A stretch of DNA of 64,000 bases, taken from the NCBI GenBank assembly GCA_017626045.1, contig JAGAJP010000046.1:1-64000 (forward strand). The letters run 5' to 3'. The stretch comes from Muribaculaceae bacterium (GTDB lineage: Bacteria > Bacteroidota > Bacteroidia > Bacteroidales > Muribaculaceae). The translations under genes and the position numbers were made by a program. Each line of letters opens with the position of its first letter. Within the stretch, counting starts at the first letter, position 1. Under the pieces are notes generated by a model. It was not told the origin of the DNA and searched no databases. It worked only from the letters and a program-made list of their open reading frames with translations. Positions 47,223-55,753 of the stretch are shown piece by piece.

Positions 47223-47387
47223 GTAAAAAATTTTATAATATACACGATAATTAGAAAAAAATTTTAACCAAGTCGTATAATTTTCCTTTTCCGGCGATTC
47301 CAACACCCCAATCGCGCCATCACATGACTCAACAAATGTAGGTATATATGCGTTAAAAATGGAAAACACACTATAAATGGAATCACT

Positions 47388-48434
47388 ATGAAAAACATTA
47401 GCAAAATGCTCGCTGTCGGAATGGCGGGAGCTTTCGCGGCTGTCTCTCCACTTGAGAGCGACGCCTGCACCCGCGTCATATATGAGGGATCCGACAGTCT
47501 ATACATCGTTGGGCGTTCCCTCGACTGGCGCACCCCTATTCCCACCAACCTCTATGTCTACCCCGCCGGCATCAGCAAGCAGGGAGCATCCACCCCTGAC
47601 GGCATCAACTGGACATCACGCTACGGGGCTGTATATGCCGTGGGCTACGACGGCGGTATTACGGAGGGCATGAACGAGAAGGGACTCTCGGTGAACGGCC
47701 TCTTCTGCAAAGGCACGGTATATGTCAACGACAAGGTAGAGAAGAATCCGCCGGTATCGCTCGCCATGATTGTGGCGTGGATTCTCGACAACTGCGCCAC
47801 CACCGACGAGGCAAGACAACTGCTCACGGAGACACCGTTTCGCGTGGAGGGAGCCACCTTTGACGGCGGAACCGTCTCGACCCTACACTGGGGCATCACC
47901 GACGCCTCCGGCAAGAGCCTCATCCTGGAGTTTGACGAGGGGAACATGGAGATACACGACCCGGGCGACATCCGCGCCATGACCAATGACCCGCAATGGG
48001 AGTCGATGAAGGCGATATTGGCATACTGGGACAAGATCGGAGGCAAGAACATGCTTCCGGGCACCGTCACCAGTCCCGACAGATGCGTCAGGGCAAACTA
48101 TTTCGCCCACCATGTGAAACCTGAAAGCGACGCCCGGCTCGGAGTCTCAATAGCAAGGTCCGTGCTTGTGAACTCATGTGTGCCCTACACCTACACTGTT
48201 GAGGGAGAACCGAACCTGAGCAGCACGCAATGGCGAAGCTACTCCAATCTCCGCGACAGACTCTATTATTTCGACATAGTGACCAATCCCGCCTATTACT
48301 ACATCGACTTGAAGAAATGCGACCTGTCGCGCAAGGGAAAGATCCTGAAACTCGACACCGGCAAGAACACCGACCTCGTAGGCGACGTCACCAATCGAAT
48401 GGAAGTCTCAAAGGGCTTCACCCCGATGTACTAA
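47388..48434 (+). CDS. Choloylglycine hydrolase-family (bile salt hydrolase/penicillin V acylase-like) enzyme
   Basis: This 348-residue Ntn-hydrolase has a signal peptide ending near SDA. Cleavage would expose Cys27 (DACTRVIY) as the N-terminal nucleophile. Conserved surroundings include GRSLDWRTPIP, the Asn/Gly region GMNEKGLSVNGLF, LHWGITDASGKSLILEF and the Arg in RCVRANYF. Members hydrolyse linear amide C-N bonds in conjugated bile acids, penicillin V or N-acyl lactones. Sequence motifs alone do not separate these. In a gut Bacteroidales a bile-salt role is plausible. Confidence 0.88.
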   Translation: MKNISKMLAVGMAGAFAAVSPLESDACTRVIYEGSDSLYIVGRSLDWRTPIPTNLYVYPAGISKQGASTPDGINWTSRYGAVYAVGYDGGITEGMNEKGLSVNGLFCKGTVYVNDKVEKNPPVSLAMIVAWILDNCATTDEARQLLTETPFRVEGATFDGGTVSTLHWGITDASGKSLILEFDEGNMEIHDPGDIRAMTNDPQWESMKAILAYWDKIGGKNMLPGTVTSPDRCVRANYFAHHVKPESDARLGVSIARSVLVNSCVPYTYTVEGEPNLSSTQWRSYSNLRDRLYYFDIVTNPAYYYIDLKKCDLSRKGKILKLDTGKNTDLVGDVTNRMEVSKGFTPMY

Positions 48435-48452
48435 GGGAATTTTGAATCTGGA

Positions 48453-48488
48453 AATCAAAGGCGGCGCGAAATCGCGCCGCCTTTGATT
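48453..48488. terminator. Strong hairpin after the choloylglycine hydrolase gene
   Basis: AATCAAAGGCGGCGCGA, a short A-rich loop and the exact complement form a 17-bp inverted repeat. It lies between two convergent genes, but the T tract is weak. Confidence 0.7.
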
Positions 48489-48500
48489 ATGATTATGCAT

Positions 48501-48521
48501 TATGAATTATGAATTATGAAT
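48501..48521 (+). repeat. TATGAAT tandem repeat
   Basis: Three units of TATGAAT overlap the last codons and the stop of the reverse-strand gene at 48514. They belong to the AT-rich 7-bp class. Confidence 0.65.
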
Positions 48522-49413
48522 TATATTTAATCAGTTCGTCGGAGGTGACGTTGTCATAGATTGCCTCTGTGGCATACAGGGTCAGGCAAAGGTTGCAGAG
48601 CACGATTCGACGCAGGGCGTAAATGATGCAGTGGCATTCCTGAAAGGCGTTCAGGGCATAGCTGAGCGCGACATGTCGCGCCGGGTCGATCTGTGTGCGA
48701 CCGTCGTGCAGCAACTGGAAGAGACGCTGGGCTACATCGTAAGACTCCGACTTAATGATACCGGTCCGGATTCTCAATTCCTTCATACCCTCAACATCAC
48801 CGGCGGCAAGGAGTTCTTCGGTAGACTTGCATATATTGCAAATATCCTGAATCATAAACGACAGCTGGTCGGTATACGCGTCCGGAATTGGCATGGAGTA
48901 AAGAGTATTGTATTCTATGCACACCTTTGCAAGCCTGCGCAGACTTTCATTGACAGTGAAACGGAGTTCCGTTGCGAGGTTCACCCATGCCGAACTCTCG
49001 ACCACAAACGCCGGATCGATGGGCTCGACACATAACTCCTGAGTAATCTTCTGATCCTTCAGCTCCTTCTTCATCTCGGCGATGTCGTCCATACACTCCT
49101 TAAGCGCGAGGATGTTGGCGGCATGATAAGCCCCGCTGATTCTTGTAAGCATGTTCGCCACATAACGCATATACTGCTTATGGTTTGTGAAGACATATTC
49201 GATAAAGAGGGAATAAGCCTTTACAGGGTCATCGGTATCGATGATGGTGCGGCATATAACCGCCGTCTGGTCGTTGACATACTTACCGCGTCTGTGCTTC
49301 ATGTGGTGCATACGAATGCCCTCATCACCGAGCAACCCCAAAAAGAGCAACAGCGTGATGGCAGCCACAGCTATTACAGCAAGAAGTATTATGAACCATG
49401 TTTCAATTGTCAT
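48514..49413 (-). CDS. Membrane protein with PhoU-like helical domain, function unknown
   Basis: The 299 residues from the ATG at 49413 have one N-terminal membrane helix (WFIILLAVIAVAAITLLLFL) and then an almost wholly helical cytoplasmic part (YVANMLTRISGAYHAANILA, AWVNLATELRFTVNESLRRL, LLAAGDVEGMKELRIRTGII). The pattern recalls the PhoU-like helical bundles attached to some Na/phosphate cotransporters, but no transporter domain is present. I treat the resemblance as weak. Confidence 0.6.
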   Translation of the reverse strand: MTIETWFIILLAVIAVAAITLLLFLGLLGDEGIRMHHMKHRRGKYVNDQTAVICRTIIDTDDPVKAYSLFIEYVFTNHKQYMRYVANMLTRISGAYHAANILALKECMDDIAEMKKELKDQKITQELCVEPIDPAFVVESSAWVNLATELRFTVNESLRRLAKVCIEYNTLYSMPIPDAYTDQLSFMIQDICNICKSTEELLAAGDVEGMKELRIRTGIIKSESYDVAQRLFQLLHDGRTQIDPARHVALSYALNAFQECHCIIYALRRIVLCNLCLTLYATEAIYDNVTSDELIKYNS

Positions 49414-49490
49414 GATGCAAATACGCGAATTTAGAAGTTGCCCCACCTCATCAAAACATGAGGAACACAACAACTTCATAATTAGGTTTG

Positions 49491-49498
49491 CAAAGATA
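49491..49498 (-). promoter_or_regulatory. -7 element for the 48514-49413 gene
   Basis: TATCTTTG on the minus strand lies about 78 bp before the ATG at 49413. It also falls within a longer open frame, favouring the downstream start. Confidence 0.5.
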
Positions 49499-49543
49499 GT
49501 AAATAAATGTTGCAAAATTATTGCATAAAAAATGCATTTACGT

Positions 49544-49578
49544 TAAAAAAGGGATTCTGCGATGCAGAATCCCTTTTA
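49544..49578 (-). terminator. Terminator of the SusC/SusD operon
   Basis: AAAAGGGATTCTGC and GCAGAATCCCTTTT pair around GAT, followed by T residues on the minus strand. It lies 23 bp after the last stop of the five-gene operon starting at 59080. Confidence 0.88.
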
Positions 49579-49600
49579 GATAACGATTTAACTGAAAAAA

Positions 49601-51373
49601 TCAGAGAACCACCTTCTCAGCCTTGTCGCCAGAAACCTTGATGTAAAGGCCCTTCTCAGGATTAACGACACGACGACCGGAAAGGTCATAATACTTGGCA
49701 GCGCCATCAATTGTGATTGAGTCAACAGCGCCCTGAGCCTGTGAACCCTGAAGGAAGGTAATCTCGAAAGACGCAGCAGGAATCGAAATCTTTACGTGGG
49801 ATACACGTGACTCGTCATTGGGGTTGGGCTTTGCTGTGAATTCAAGAACAGTCAGACCGGTGAATTCATCCTCGCCTTCCGCATTCTTTTCATACTCATC
49901 TTCTGCTGCTGTGATTTCAAGCCAGTCACATTCTTCTTCACCATCAAATGTAATTGCGAAATCACTTGTCTCGGATGTCGACATGAGAGGAAGAACATAA
50001 GAAAGACCCTGAACCTCCTCTGTAGTCTCGCCATCATTTGCAAGTTTAACCTCTGTAGGCTGCTCCAGATAGTATTCTTTCAGCCAGGGATAAGACACGT
50101 CAGCAAACACACCTCCTACAGTATTATGAAGAGGATTTACAAAGAAATTCTTTATTGCAGTCAATCTATAGCTGATGCTTCCGTCTTCTGTCTCTTCAAG
50201 ACTGCCGAGGAAGCCTAAGTTGCCATATCCTTCGTCATAAGTATCCGTGCTAGTGAAAGAAGTAATATATCCTCCGTTACCGAGATCCTGATTAAAGCCT
50301 GTAACAACAATGATTATATCATCATCAATTTCAAGGCTATAAGCATTTTCAGCACCGGTTACGGGATTCTTTTCCACAAACTCGAACTTAGCAGCAGCCT
50401 CAAAATTCTCATCGGAGGCAACTGTAGCTTTTATAAAAGATTCAGAAACAGCCAGAAGCTCGCCAAGTTCTGCTTCTTCAATGGTCTTTCCTTCTCCCAG
50501 ATCTTCCACCTTCGCGTCATTGGCGGTCTTGAAGACATACGCTTTCACCGGAAGATCTTTAGGAATGTCATTACCGAATTGATAATAGAAGTAAACACCG
50601 TTTAGCAGATAGGGCTGGTCAGGTTTTTCAAAACGAGTAGCCATTGCATTGATGCCGGAGTTGTTTGTTCCAAACCAGCATCCATGTTCCTCATTCATCC
50701 CGGGATATACTTCAGCTCCAGTGATAAACGACAAACCGCTTCTTTCAACCTCGTGACGTGTGAACAAGCCATAATAATGAGATGACACAGGCATAGTAAA
50801 GCCTATGAATTCAGATATGCTGTTGTTTGCCAGAATATTTATCGGCTTTTCTGTCAGTTTCTTGCCGTAGTACTGCTGAGCATAAGTAGAATTTCCCTTA
50901 TACGAAAGCAGAGGAACCTCGGGAGTCTCAAATCTGATATAGGACATAGTTACATCATTGTCGGATGAAGACATGGATGTATAGTTCTTGATACTAGAAT
51001 CGTAATACTGACAGTTCCAAGAGGGAGTACCCTTTGCAGTAGAGATGTTCTCGAACTTATAGTCAGTCCAAGGACGGAGAACGAGCGGAGTGAAGTAATA
51101 GCCTAACTGACCTGTTTCGCCATTTAGACCGGCACCCCAGAACTGACCGGCAGGCCTTTTCCACTGAACAGAGGTCGAAGCCGCCTTGGAAGGCGCAGCA
51201 ACACTATTGGTTCCGTCATTCATCTTAGCCTTTATAGGCTCCTGATCGATAAGTCTCGTGACGCTGACATCCGAAACTTTCTGATTCTGAAGATTAGTCT
51301 TGAGAGAGTTAGAATCTGCGAAAGCAGTCAGACTCATGGCAAGACCCGTCAGAAGAAGGATTTGTTTTACCAT
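49601..51373 (-). CDS. Secreted protein with T9SS-like C-terminal domain
   Basis: This 590-residue protein has a signal peptide (ILLLTGLAMSLTAFA), a large unrecognised beta-rich middle (GQFWGAGLNGETGQLGYYF, FTSTDTYDEGYGNLGFLGS) and a C-terminal sorting-like tail (KYYDLSGRRVVNPEKGLYIK then KAEKVVL). It is the last gene of the SusC/SusD operon, 28 bp after the DUF4302 gene. The tail predicts type IX export to the surface, where it may act with the lipoproteins on the same substrate. No catalytic motif is visible. Confidence 0.8.
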   Translation of the reverse strand: MVKQILLLTGLAMSLTAFADSNSLKTNLQNQKVSDVSVTRLIDQEPIKAKMNDGTNSVAAPSKAASTSVQWKRPAGQFWGAGLNGETGQLGYYFTPLVLRPWTDYKFENISTAKGTPSWNCQYYDSSIKNYTSMSSSDNDVTMSYIRFETPEVPLLSYKGNSTYAQQYYGKKLTEKPINILANNSISEFIGFTMPVSSHYYGLFTRHEVERSGLSFITGAEVYPGMNEEHGCWFGTNNSGINAMATRFEKPDQPYLLNGVYFYYQFGNDIPKDLPVKAYVFKTANDAKVEDLGEGKTIEEAELGELLAVSESFIKATVASDENFEAAAKFEFVEKNPVTGAENAYSLEIDDDIIIVVTGFNQDLGNGGYITSFTSTDTYDEGYGNLGFLGSLEETEDGSISYRLTAIKNFFVNPLHNTVGGVFADVSYPWLKEYYLEQPTEVKLANDGETTEEVQGLSYVLPLMSTSETSDFAITFDGEEECDWLEITAAEDEYEKNAEGEDEFTGLTVLEFTAKPNPNDESRVSHVKISIPAASFEITFLQGSQAQGAVDSITIDGAAKYYDLSGRRVVNPEKGLYIKVSGDKAEKVVL

Positions 51374-51401
51374 AAGATTGTTATATTAAAGGGTTAAACA
51401 A

Positions 51402-52736
51402 TTATAGCGCATTCATAGTCAATGATCCGTCACCAATAGATAACGTGATGTTCTTGGGACCGCACTCACTAACCACTGAATAAGGATGTGAACTGCCAAG
51501 CATATTGAACAAATTACCCAACTCGGAATATGCGTTCAAAGCAAGCTGAGATCCGTTGTCAAAAGCTTCACCAATCGAGAACTTAGCCTTTTCCTGGTCA
51601 TCGGAGAATGTCACATAGTATCTGTCGGTCTCATATCCCTTTGCACTAATACGAATATAGAATTTAAGGATATATGACTTAGACATCTCATCATACTCAA
51701 TAGTCAAATCGTTAAGCCCCGCCGATTTGTAATTATACAGAGTCTTAAGCTGGCTGTTGAATGAATCGAATGCGTCCTTTACGCTTCCGGTAATAGACTT
51801 GATATCCACTTTCCAAGACCGTGTATTATTGTACATGAACTCCTCAAAAGTTCCTGCATTCAAAACTGCATTTTCATTATCGACAAGAGCAAGGCTGTAA
51901 TTGCCGACAAAATTGAGCTCTTCCATTTTCCTCTCATCTCCTGCAGCATTTTCATACTCGAGCGGATTCATGAACCTTATACCGGAATTGGTAATAATGA
52001 AATTTCCTGTTCTCACCTGGTCCACAGGGTCTCCCGCCTCCGGATAGATTGACATGACACCGGTGTGCGCTCCAGTCACTACATAACGTTCGCCATCGGC
52101 ATCAGTAAAGAGCAAGTTGGAAATTTCCTTGCAGAAGAGGGAAGACTCAATCTTCTTGTAGTCGTCCATATATTTCTGCATATCTGTATTTGGGTCGAGA
52201 CGACGCATATAAATATGATAGAGGCGTTTCTTTCCGAGAAGACGGATGGTATTCCTATCTTCGGAAACTTCCAGCACCTGGAACTCATAGTCTCCCTCAT
52301 GGCCATAACCAGTTTCATCGATATCCTCGTCATCTTCGCCTTTGGGCGCATCAGGACCGGTGATATTGGCAGGGTCTGAGAAGATATGGAATAGAGAATT
52401 ATAAGAGTCAAACGATAGCACAGGGCCATTGTCGGCAATCATCCTCCAGATAGATGTCTCCTGTTTGTATTCATTACCTATCCACTTATGGTTTGCTCCG
52501 ATAGTCACAGACCCATCGGCTCCAAACTTCATGATGAAGAGATAACCCGGCTCTTCGGGGTTGGAGAAATACTCCATAGTCCACATACCGCCGTTTTCGG
52601 TGAGGACTTCCCTATATTCCTGCTTGTATTGCTCGAGACGTTCAGCAGCAGACTGATCAAAAATCTCGTTGCTGTTGTCGGAGCAGGCTGTCAGGGCAAG
52701 TGCGGCAAAAGCCGCTATATATAATGATTTTTTCAT
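51402..52736 (-). CDS. DUF4302-family lipoprotein
   Basis: This 444-residue lipoprotein (MKKSLYIAAFAALALTAC then SDNSNE) has the DUF4302 start pattern QYKQEYREVLTENGGMWTME and FIMKFGADGSVTIGANH. Two similar beta-rich halves are suggested by repeated GDPVDQVRTGNFIITN-like and ENAVLNAGTFEEFMYN-like segments. DUF4302 proteins typically sit beside SusC/SusD pairs and a HExxH lipoprotein, as here, and probably bind the transported ligand at the surface. The ligand is unknown. Confidence 0.85.
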   Translation of the reverse strand: MKKSLYIAAFAALALTACSDNSNEIFDQSAAERLEQYKQEYREVLTENGGMWTMEYFSNPEEPGYLFIMKFGADGSVTIGANHKWIGNEYKQETSIWRMIADNGPVLSFDSYNSLFHIFSDPANITGPDAPKGEDDEDIDETGYGHEGDYEFQVLEVSEDRNTIRLLGKKRLYHIYMRRLDPNTDMQKYMDDYKKIESSLFCKEISNLLFTDADGERYVVTGAHTGVMSIYPEAGDPVDQVRTGNFIITNSGIRFMNPLEYENAAGDERKMEELNFVGNYSLALVDNENAVLNAGTFEEFMYNNTRSWKVDIKSITGSVKDAFDSFNSQLKTLYNYKSAGLNDLTIEYDEMSKSYILKFYIRISAKGYETDRYYVTFSDDQEKAKFSIGEAFDNGSQLALNAYSELGNLFNMLGSSHPYSVVSECGPKNITLSIGDGSLTMNAL

Positions 52737-52773
52737 TTCGGCATCAAATAAATTATGACTGATTCTAAATGTA

Positions 52774-53955
52774 TCACTGAACCGAAGGAACCTGGATGTC
52801 GTCTATTTCCTTGCGGAGCTTGACAATGTCAAAGTCATTCTGACGACGCAGAACTATTTCACGAAGATCATCGAAGGAAATCTTCCATTGGTCGGTAAAC
52901 CAATTGCGAGCGATAGACTGCTTCTGCTTGATTACCTCATAACCATCAACTTTGTCCTTGTCTTCAACCGGATAAATATCCCTTACGGCGCGCAGGTCCT
53001 CAAGATATTCCTCCACTTCTTCCACAGTAGTGAGATACTCACCACCGAGACCAACAAGACCGACCTTGCAGATTCCATAACTCTGGTTTCTTGAAGTCAG
53101 GAAATAATGCTTGGACTCCGGATTGGCAGGGTCTTCAAGATAATAGTAGCAGAAGTAGTCTGCGTCATCGTCTTCAAGTTCACCATCGGCAAGTTCGTTG
53201 CCTGTGGTCCAACCTTGCTTCGACATCCACAGTATGAGATCCATCTGCTCCGGCTCCCTCGTGAGATAGTTTGCGATAGTCTCCGCAAAGTCCTCACGCG
53301 CCTGAGAGGAGGCATAAGGAGTGATAAAACCGAGCGATGCAACATATCCGGGCTGCTTCGACTGCCATGAACCTTCATCATAACGACCTGTAGAGAGCAG
53401 GTTGAAATCGGTGGGATATGACTTAGTCTGGTGCAATATATGGGAGAACTCATGGTGCATGGTACGGAAATAGTACTCATTCAGCATATCGATGTCTGCC
53501 ATATCCATCTCGTTCACCTTAAAGAGAGTCACTTTAAGACCTCCCTCGGCGAGACCGAGAATCTCGGAACCCGACTGGGGATTGTAGGCAGGAGAGCCGA
53601 TAAGATGAAGGATTCTCGGTCCGTATGACTTCAGGAAGTCAACTCCGGTAAGTTCCTTGTAGGAGTCAAACCAGAGATACCTGGTGAGAAGCGCGAGGTC
53701 GCGGGCATTTTCATAGGTCGCAGGAACAAGGTTGTATTCCATATCCGCCTCAACGTCCTCCATCAGATATTTGAATTCAAGATTGTAGACATCACGGAAA
53801 TTATTGTTGAGCCACTTGTCAAACTTATATGTGTACGACGAGGGATCGGGTTCGGTGCTTACATCAGGGAAGATGGTTGGCCCCAGATCATCATCGGAAC
53901 ATGCCGCCAAAAGAGGGGCGACCATGGCCATCATTATATATTTAGATACTTTCAT
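52774..53955 (-). CDS. Substrate import-associated zinc metallohydrolase lipoprotein
   Basis: The 393 residues from the ATG at 53955 begin with a lipoprotein signal (MMAMVAPLLAAC). The zinc site is HHEFSHILH (HExxH), with a downstream acidic region REDFAETIANYLTREP that could supply the third ligand. The pattern fits the HExxH lipoproteins encoded with RagA/RagB-type importers. It probably cleaves a substrate at the cell surface before SusC uptake, possibly a peptide. It lies between susD and the DUF4302 gene, 37-44 bp from each. Confidence 0.88.
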   Translation of the reverse strand: MKVSKYIMMAMVAPLLAACSDDDLGPTIFPDVSTEPDPSSYTYKFDKWLNNNFRDVYNLEFKYLMEDVEADMEYNLVPATYENARDLALLTRYLWFDSYKELTGVDFLKSYGPRILHLIGSPAYNPQSGSEILGLAEGGLKVTLFKVNEMDMADIDMLNEYYFRTMHHEFSHILHQTKSYPTDFNLLSTGRYDEGSWQSKQPGYVASLGFITPYASSQAREDFAETIANYLTREPEQMDLILWMSKQGWTTGNELADGELEDDDADYFCYYYLEDPANPESKHYFLTSRNQSYGICKVGLVGLGGEYLTTVEEVEEYLEDLRAVRDIYPVEDKDKVDGYEVIKQKQSIARNWFTDQWKISFDDLREIVLRRQNDFDIVKLRKEIDDIQVPSVQ

Positions 53956-53999
53956 TTTGCTTCTGATTATGGTCTGAATCAATTAAAAATTTAAAGCAA

Positions 54000-55721
54000 T
54001 CAGTAAACTCTAACCACAGCATCTTTGGGCTGCAGTTTATTCATATCATCTGTGATACGCGGATTCTGCTGCATACCTGCGGCAACAATCTCTGCAGGAA
54101 TCTGCACTGCCTTACGCTCGTCGAAGATGCCGAGATGGTCAACGAAATCCTTGCCGATCTTGCGGTCGTACTCAAGGCCGAGACGCTTGATGTCGAACCA
54201 ACGCATTCCGGTGTGAATCATCTCGATTCGACGGAAGTGCTGAATGCACTGCAGCATACCCATCTCTTCAGGACTGCTTATTGACCAGTTAGAAGGACAG
54301 ATCTGATCGATATTTATAGTCTTTGCGATTCCGTAGCCCGGATCCTTATCGACATAGAATTTACGGATGTTATCAATCGTCAAGTCTACAAAACGATCCT
54401 GTTCGCCCTCAGCCGACGGACTGTCGCGACGTGCTTTCTCCCATATAGAGACGTCGGCAAGTGCACCGTTGATGTCTCCGAGGAACAGCTTTGCCTCGGC
54501 GCGGGTAAGAAGCACTTCTTCCGTAGTGAACTCCGAACGGGTCACATGAGCATAACCGATGCTGGCAATCTTGTCGGTAATCTCAAACTGCTCTGAGATA
54601 TTTCCTGCGAAATAATTGCCATATTCAGCCTTGCCATTGGAGCCGCAGGCACCGTTGAAGCACGGATGCATTGTGAATGTACCTCCTTTTCCATTGGAGA
54701 GTTTGAACTTAAACGAACTCCATGCGGGGCTTGAACCGTGGATGGTGGAATTTAGCGCATCGCGTACCACGCCATATCTGGTTCCTCCGGCATAATGTCT
54801 GAAACTGCCGCTGTAAGTGGCAATCAGCATCAGGTTGCGAGCCTTGTCGCTGCCCTGAGCATATTTGCCGAAGTCCGATATGTAATAGAAGTTGCCAAGC
54901 TGCTTGAAGATTGTATTCATCATAGTGCTCGGATCCACGTCGGGACCGCCGAAAGCCGCATCACAGTGTTCGAGACATTTGTCATACTGACGAACTACGA
55001 GATAGAAGCGAGCAGCGAACGCATCTGCCGCAGCCTTATTGAAGTGATACTTCGGAATCTCATAGATACTGTTGTCAATCAGCGGTAGTCCTTCCTCAAG
55101 GTCGGCGCGTATGTTGTCGTAAGTCTCCTTGAGAGTGCCACGCGGATAATCCGGTTTCACAGTAGTCTCCGGCTTCTTGATATACGGAATGCCGAGAAGT
55201 GTCTCGCTGACGGCGTCGCCGCGATAAGGATGGCAGAACACCTGCGCGAGAATAAAATGGCAATAGCTGCGGATCAGAAGAGCCTCGCCCTTGATAGCAA
55301 GCTGCTCGTCGGTGAGTTTACCTTCCTTTTCCCACTTATCAAGCACGTCAAGCACCGCATTGGCGCCGGCTGCAGCGTGATAGTGGCTTTCCCATATAGA
55401 CGAGGGACTGTCGCTGGAGGTATTGCTTACGCAAACATCCCAACGGAACATCTCATCATCACCGCGATCATACGGGCGCAGGTTATAACGCATGCCTTCT
55501 TCGTCAGGTGCATTATTATCCTCCATATTGTCGCTCATCAACTCGCAAGGCCATCCATAGTTATTCAACGGATAAGACGATGAGAGAAGCATTTTAAGTT
55601 TCTCATTGTTGTCGAGCTCCACACGGGAGTCGGTCGGAGTGTCGAGGAAATCGCTCCCGCATGAACTCAAGACGAGAGTCCCGGCAACCGACAGAGCATA
55701 TATTATTTTTGTTGCTTTCAT
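54000..55721 (-). CDS. RagB/SusD-family nutrient-binding lipoprotein
   Basis: This 573-residue protein has a lipoprotein signal ending at LVLSSC followed by GSDFLDTPTDSRVEL. The TPR-like helical core is visible in IKGEALLIRSYCHFILAQVF and YHFNKAAADAFAARFYLVVR. The SusD C-terminal pattern is RRIEMIHTGMRWFDIKRLGL. It caps the SusC barrel encoded 32 bp upstream. With a metallohydrolase neighbour and no glycoside hydrolase, a peptide-type cargo is as likely as a glycan. Confidence 0.93.
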   Translation of the reverse strand: MKATKIIYALSVAGTLVLSSCGSDFLDTPTDSRVELDNNEKLKMLLSSSYPLNNYGWPCELMSDNMEDNNAPDEEGMRYNLRPYDRGDDEMFRWDVCVSNTSSDSPSSIWESHYHAAAGANAVLDVLDKWEKEGKLTDEQLAIKGEALLIRSYCHFILAQVFCHPYRGDAVSETLLGIPYIKKPETTVKPDYPRGTLKETYDNIRADLEEGLPLIDNSIYEIPKYHFNKAAADAFAARFYLVVRQYDKCLEHCDAAFGGPDVDPSTMMNTIFKQLGNFYYISDFGKYAQGSDKARNLMLIATYSGSFRHYAGGTRYGVVRDALNSTIHGSSPAWSSFKFKLSNGKGGTFTMHPCFNGACGSNGKAEYGNYFAGNISEQFEITDKIASIGYAHVTRSEFTTEEVLLTRAEAKLFLGDINGALADVSIWEKARRDSPSAEGEQDRFVDLTIDNIRKFYVDKDPGYGIAKTINIDQICPSNWSISSPEEMGMLQCIQHFRRIEMIHTGMRWFDIKRLGLEYDRKIGKDFVDHLGIFDERKAVQIPAEIVAAGMQQNPRITDDMNKLQPKDAVVRVY

Positions 55722-55753
55722 TTCTTATATTGTAAAGGATAAAAGACTTTTTA

